From assembly GCA_003507655.1 (NCBI GenBank), contig DNUZ01000010.1, positions 1-64,000 on the forward strand: DNA of 64,000 nucleotides, read 5' to 3'. This document shows positions 61,668 through 64,000 of this stretch, one piece after another. Position 1 is the first letter of the stretch. Each line of letters begins with the position of its first letter. The stretch is from Lachnospiraceae bacterium. GTDB lineage: Bacteria; Bacillota; Clostridia; Lachnospirales; Lachnospiraceae. The notes below the pieces were generated by a model that was not told the origin of the DNA, ran no database searches, and saw only the letters and a program-made list of their open reading frames with translations. Made by a program: the position numbers and the translations under genes.

Positions 61668-62906
61668 ATGAAAAAGAATATAAAAAGAGTGATGGGTATT
61701 CTTTTAGCAGCAACTATGAGTATATCCCTTGTGATGCCTGCATTTGCATCCCAGACAAGTAATACGGATGAAGCGACTGAGGTGCAGGAACAGAATGAGC
61801 AGACAGATGCAAATGGAAGTGCAGATACTGCCAATGATACACAGACAACAGGCGGCAGTTCTGATCAGGGAACTGACGAGCAGAAGGAAAATACAGCAGA
61901 CAGCACAGGAAGTTCAATGAATTCCGATACGTCAGATGTGAATGCTTCCGATACGGGAAGTTCTGACACAGACAAAAAGACTTCTGACAATGCAGCACAG
62001 GCACCGGTAGAAGGCACCGTAACACAGGATACGGAAACCAAAAAGGAACCGGTAAAGGGAGAAGTTCAGACAGAAGTTGCAGACGATAATGTCGTGGTAG
62101 GAAAACATGACAAACCCTATTTAGCACTTGGTGCAGACTTAACAGCAGAGCAGCAGGCAACCGTTCTTGGTCTGATGGGAATTGATCCGGCAAAACTTTC
62201 CGATTATGATGTGGTACAGGTAACCAATGCGATGGAGCATGAGTATTTAGACGCATATCTTCCATCCAGTACGATTGGAAGTCGAGCATTATCCTCCGTA
62301 TTAATTATGGAAGGAAAAAAAGGAAGCGGAATCCAGATATCCATTAAGAATATTTCCTATTGTACAGTCGGAATGTATAAGAGTGCACTTGCAACAGCAG
62401 GACTTGAAGATGCAGAGATCATCGTAGCAGGGCCGTTCCCGATTTCCGGTACGGCAGCATTGATCGGTGCGTTAAAAGCATATTCAGAGATGACCGGAGA
62501 TGAAGTGAAGGAAGACAGTCTCGATGCAGCAATGAACGAAATTGTTGTAACAGGTCAGTTAGCAGATGCGACCGGCGGAGATAAAGCGAAAGCAGAAGAG
62601 TTGATGGCATATCTGAAGCAGGAAGTCGTAAAGAATGATTTAAAAGATGATAAGAGTATCAACGAGGCGATTGAACAGGGATGTAAGGAGTTTGATGTCC
62701 AGCTGACGGATGACCAGAAAGCGAAATTATTAGATGTATTAAAGAAGATCAGTGACTTGGATTTAGACTGGAATACATTGAAAAATCAGGCATCGGATCT
62801 GTATGACAGATTAGATGAGTTAGGACTGTTGTCTAACAGCGGTATTGGAGCAAAATTAAAGAGCTTGTTCCAGTCCATTATAGATTTCTTTAAGAGTCTG
62901 TTTTAA
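61668..62906 (+). CDS. Secreted DUF1002 (YpuA-like) protein
   Basis: The start is ATG 61668 (MKKNIKRVMGILLAATM), with GGAGG 6 bases upstream; the longer frame has no support. 412 residues. Signal peptide about 1-28 (ending MPAFAS), a Ser/Thr/Asp-rich low-complexity linker (about 29-130), then the DUF1002 domain (about 140-300): YLALGADLTAEQQATVLGLMG, GSRALSSVLIMEGKKGSGIQI, TAGLEDAEIIVAGPFPISGTAALIGALKA. A helical C-terminal region follows (about 310-412). The family is exported and of unknown function, under cell-envelope stress control in Bacillus. Bases 61545-61667 upstream show no clear promoter. Confidence 0.85.
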   Translation: MKKNIKRVMGILLAATMSISLVMPAFASQTSNTDEATEVQEQNEQTDANGSADTANDTQTTGGSSDQGTDEQKENTADSTGSSMNSDTSDVNASDTGSSDTDKKTSDNAAQAPVEGTVTQDTETKKEPVKGEVQTEVADDNVVVGKHDKPYLALGADLTAEQQATVLGLMGIDPAKLSDYDVVQVTNAMEHEYLDAYLPSSTIGSRALSSVLIMEGKKGSGIQISIKNISYCTVGMYKSALATAGLEDAEIIVAGPFPISGTAALIGALKAYSEMTGDEVKEDSLDAAMNEIVVTGQLADATGGDKAKAEELMAYLKQEVVKNDLKDDKSINEAIEQGCKEFDVQLTDDQKAKLLDVLKKISDLDLDWNTLKNQASDLYDRLDELGLLSNSGIGAKLKSLFQSIIDFFKSLF

Positions 62907-62914
62907 GATGCGAT

Positions 62915-62945
62915 AAAAAAGAGGATTGTTTAAATCCTCTTTTTT
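62915..62945. terminator. Bidirectional terminator between convergent genes
   Basis: AAAAAGAGGATT / AATCCTCTTTTT with a 4-6 base loop: a symmetrical hairpin flanked by A and T runs, so it ends both the DUF1002 gene and the minus-strand gene, whose stop codon lies within it. Confidence 0.85.
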
Positions 62946-63973
62946 AATATCTCCAAAAACTTTTCAATTTGTAACGGTGTTCCCTGTTTTTCCTGTACGG
63001 CTAAGCGGTTCTCTTCACTGAATCCGACTAAAATATCGTGATTGGCTTCCGCTAAATAGTCCATGATACCGTCAATGTCGGACTTGATATTTTTCGGACA
63101 GTGGATATATAAATGCTTGTTTGCCGTAATGTGCAGCGTATAGGAAATGCTGAAATGATACCAGAAAAATTTGTGCAGGGTAGAATGTTTGTAAACCCAG
63201 ATAATTTCCCGGATCGGTACGATCGCAATTCCGTATTTAGAAGTTTCAATAAAATAATGCTCTGTGATAAACATATCATCCGTGGCAAGCTGTGGCAGTG
63301 TAGCAAGCTCTTCTTCTGCTTCGGCAAGAAGCTCCGCAGGTTTGCCAAAACGGGATAACTGTCGTACCGGTGGTGACAATAACGGAAAGCGGTAATAAAT
63401 AACTAACAGGATCAGACTGATGAATGCATAGAGCATACTTGCAAAGTAGAGAAATAACAGCAGATAACTGCGAAAATTCCTACAGTCCGGTTCATTAATA
63501 TAATAAGGACTTACCTTAGAAGCAATGCCGGTTTCCGTCCAGTTCAGATCTTTAGAAAGGTTGTCTAATACGTCTTTCGCAGCACGGTCACGTTTGGCAA
63601 GTCTGCCCTTGGTGTGTAAGGCAGTAATTTTTGGCAGTCCCTCTTCACTAGTGGAAGGGGAGAGCAGAACGAGGATACATTCATCACCGCGCATGGTATA
63701 GTAATAATAGCCGGTCGTAAATCCAAGACTTGTCTGTGTATAGCCGGTAAAGTAAAGATCCGTAAGCTTTGTATCAATATAAGAAACATCCTGTTTGTAA
63801 AGTTTCGTTAAGGAATCATTGCTGTCCGCCTTTTCCGGAACTACGATCTCTGAAATCGGTGAAAGGATCCAGAGTGCGAGAAGCAGGATCAGATAAATGA
63901 TCGGAGAGATCATTTTGGTACGGCATACATCCTTAATGTTTTTTGTAATATAGTGTTCGTAATTTTCCATCAT
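62930..63973 (-). CDS. Membrane protein of unknown function
   Basis: 347 residues. One membrane helix near the N-terminus (about 21-41, MISPIIYLILLLALWILSPI), an outside domain (about 45-165, with a tyrosine-rich GFTTGYYYYTM strand), two further helices (about 172-195) and a C-terminal cytoplasmic domain (about 205-347). That last domain (HYFIETSKYGIAIVPIREIIWVYKH, then FSISYTLHITANKHLYIHCP) resembles the YcxB/PH-like beta barrels of some Firmicute membrane proteins. The ATG pair at 63968-63973 has no good ribosome binding site in the 27 bases left in the window. TATACT just upstream could be a -10 box. Confidence 0.6.
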   Translation of the reverse strand: MMENYEHYITKNIKDVCRTKMISPIIYLILLLALWILSPISEIVVPEKADSNDSLTKLYKQDVSYIDTKLTDLYFTGYTQTSLGFTTGYYYYTMRGDECILVLLSPSTSEEGLPKITALHTKGRLAKRDRAAKDVLDNLSKDLNWTETGIASKVSPYYINEPDCRNFRSYLLLFLYFASMLYAFISLILLVIYYRFPLLSPPVRQLSRFGKPAELLAEAEEELATLPQLATDDMFITEHYFIETSKYGIAIVPIREIIWVYKHSTLHKFFWYHFSISYTLHITANKHLYIHCPKNIKSDIDGIMDYLAEANHDILVGFSEENRLAVQEKQGTPLQIEKFLEILKKRI

Positions 63974-64000
63974 AAATTTTAGTATAAAGGTTGTATTTGA

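Overview
The window looks like a chromosome segment of a low-GC, anaerobic, gut-type Firmicute, most likely a Lachnospiraceae member (Roseburia/Agathobacter/Lachnospira-like). The evidence is an oxygen-independent class III ribonucleotide reductase, a SleC-like cortex-lytic protein, a sortase-anchored surface protein with a PKTG-type signal, a hexuronate cluster, strong AGGAGG ribosome binding sites, several TTG starts and a strong preference for TTA and AGA codons. The genus is inference; no ribosomal RNA is present.

Layout. 1-6.7 kb is an accessory region with decaying genes: a 5'-truncated XRE/AbrB regulator, a frameshifted zinc-ribbon gene, an alpha/beta hydrolase whose reading frame runs through its own terminator, a large cell-wall-anchored beta-helix protein divergent from a MerR regulator, a Sir2-family remnant and an intact RelB/RelE-type toxin-antitoxin pair. 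6.7-8.3 kb holds a TetR regulator, a flavodoxin and a small membrane protein. 8.4-11.4 kb is hisS-aspS. 11.5-22 kb is a hexuronate catabolic cluster: uxaC, a GPH-family transporter, uxuA, an SDR fructuronate reductase, a GH3 glycosidase, a HAD phosphatase, a KDPG aldolase and a LacI-type sensor protein without a DNA-binding domain. Together these would import uronates or uronosides and convert them to pyruvate and glyceraldehyde 3-phosphate. The cluster is interrupted by at least four long imperfect palindromes, three of which share an apical CGCCA...TGG motif.

22-34 kb is housekeeping: a ParA-like protein of unknown function, a CorC-type CBS protein, an AI-2E-family permease, pyruvate kinase, glycogen phosphorylase, a TPR lipoprotein, HflX, an NrdD with a fused thioredoxin-like domain, and tRNA-Gly. 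34-40.6 kb carries a PdaA-like deacetylase, two small membrane proteins, thyA-folA, an AEC permease and ilvB-ilvN.

40.6-55.5 kb is an exopolysaccharide locus directly downstream of ilvN: initiating sugar transferase, CpsD-like and Wzz-like regulators with a secreted partner, three glycosyltransferases, an EpsG-like polymerase, a flippase, two acyltransferases and a glycoside-hydrolase-like lipoprotein. 55.7-64 kb holds a flavin reductase, ilvE, a SleC-like protein, truA, a RecJ-like DHH phosphoesterase, a DUF1002 protein and a membrane protein of unknown function.

The observations most worth following up are the palindrome family, the hairpin that hides the ribosome binding site of the KDPG aldolase gene, the short promoter-terminator unit near 24.0 kb, the NrdD-thioredoxin fusion and the missing P-loop lysine in the CpsD-like protein.
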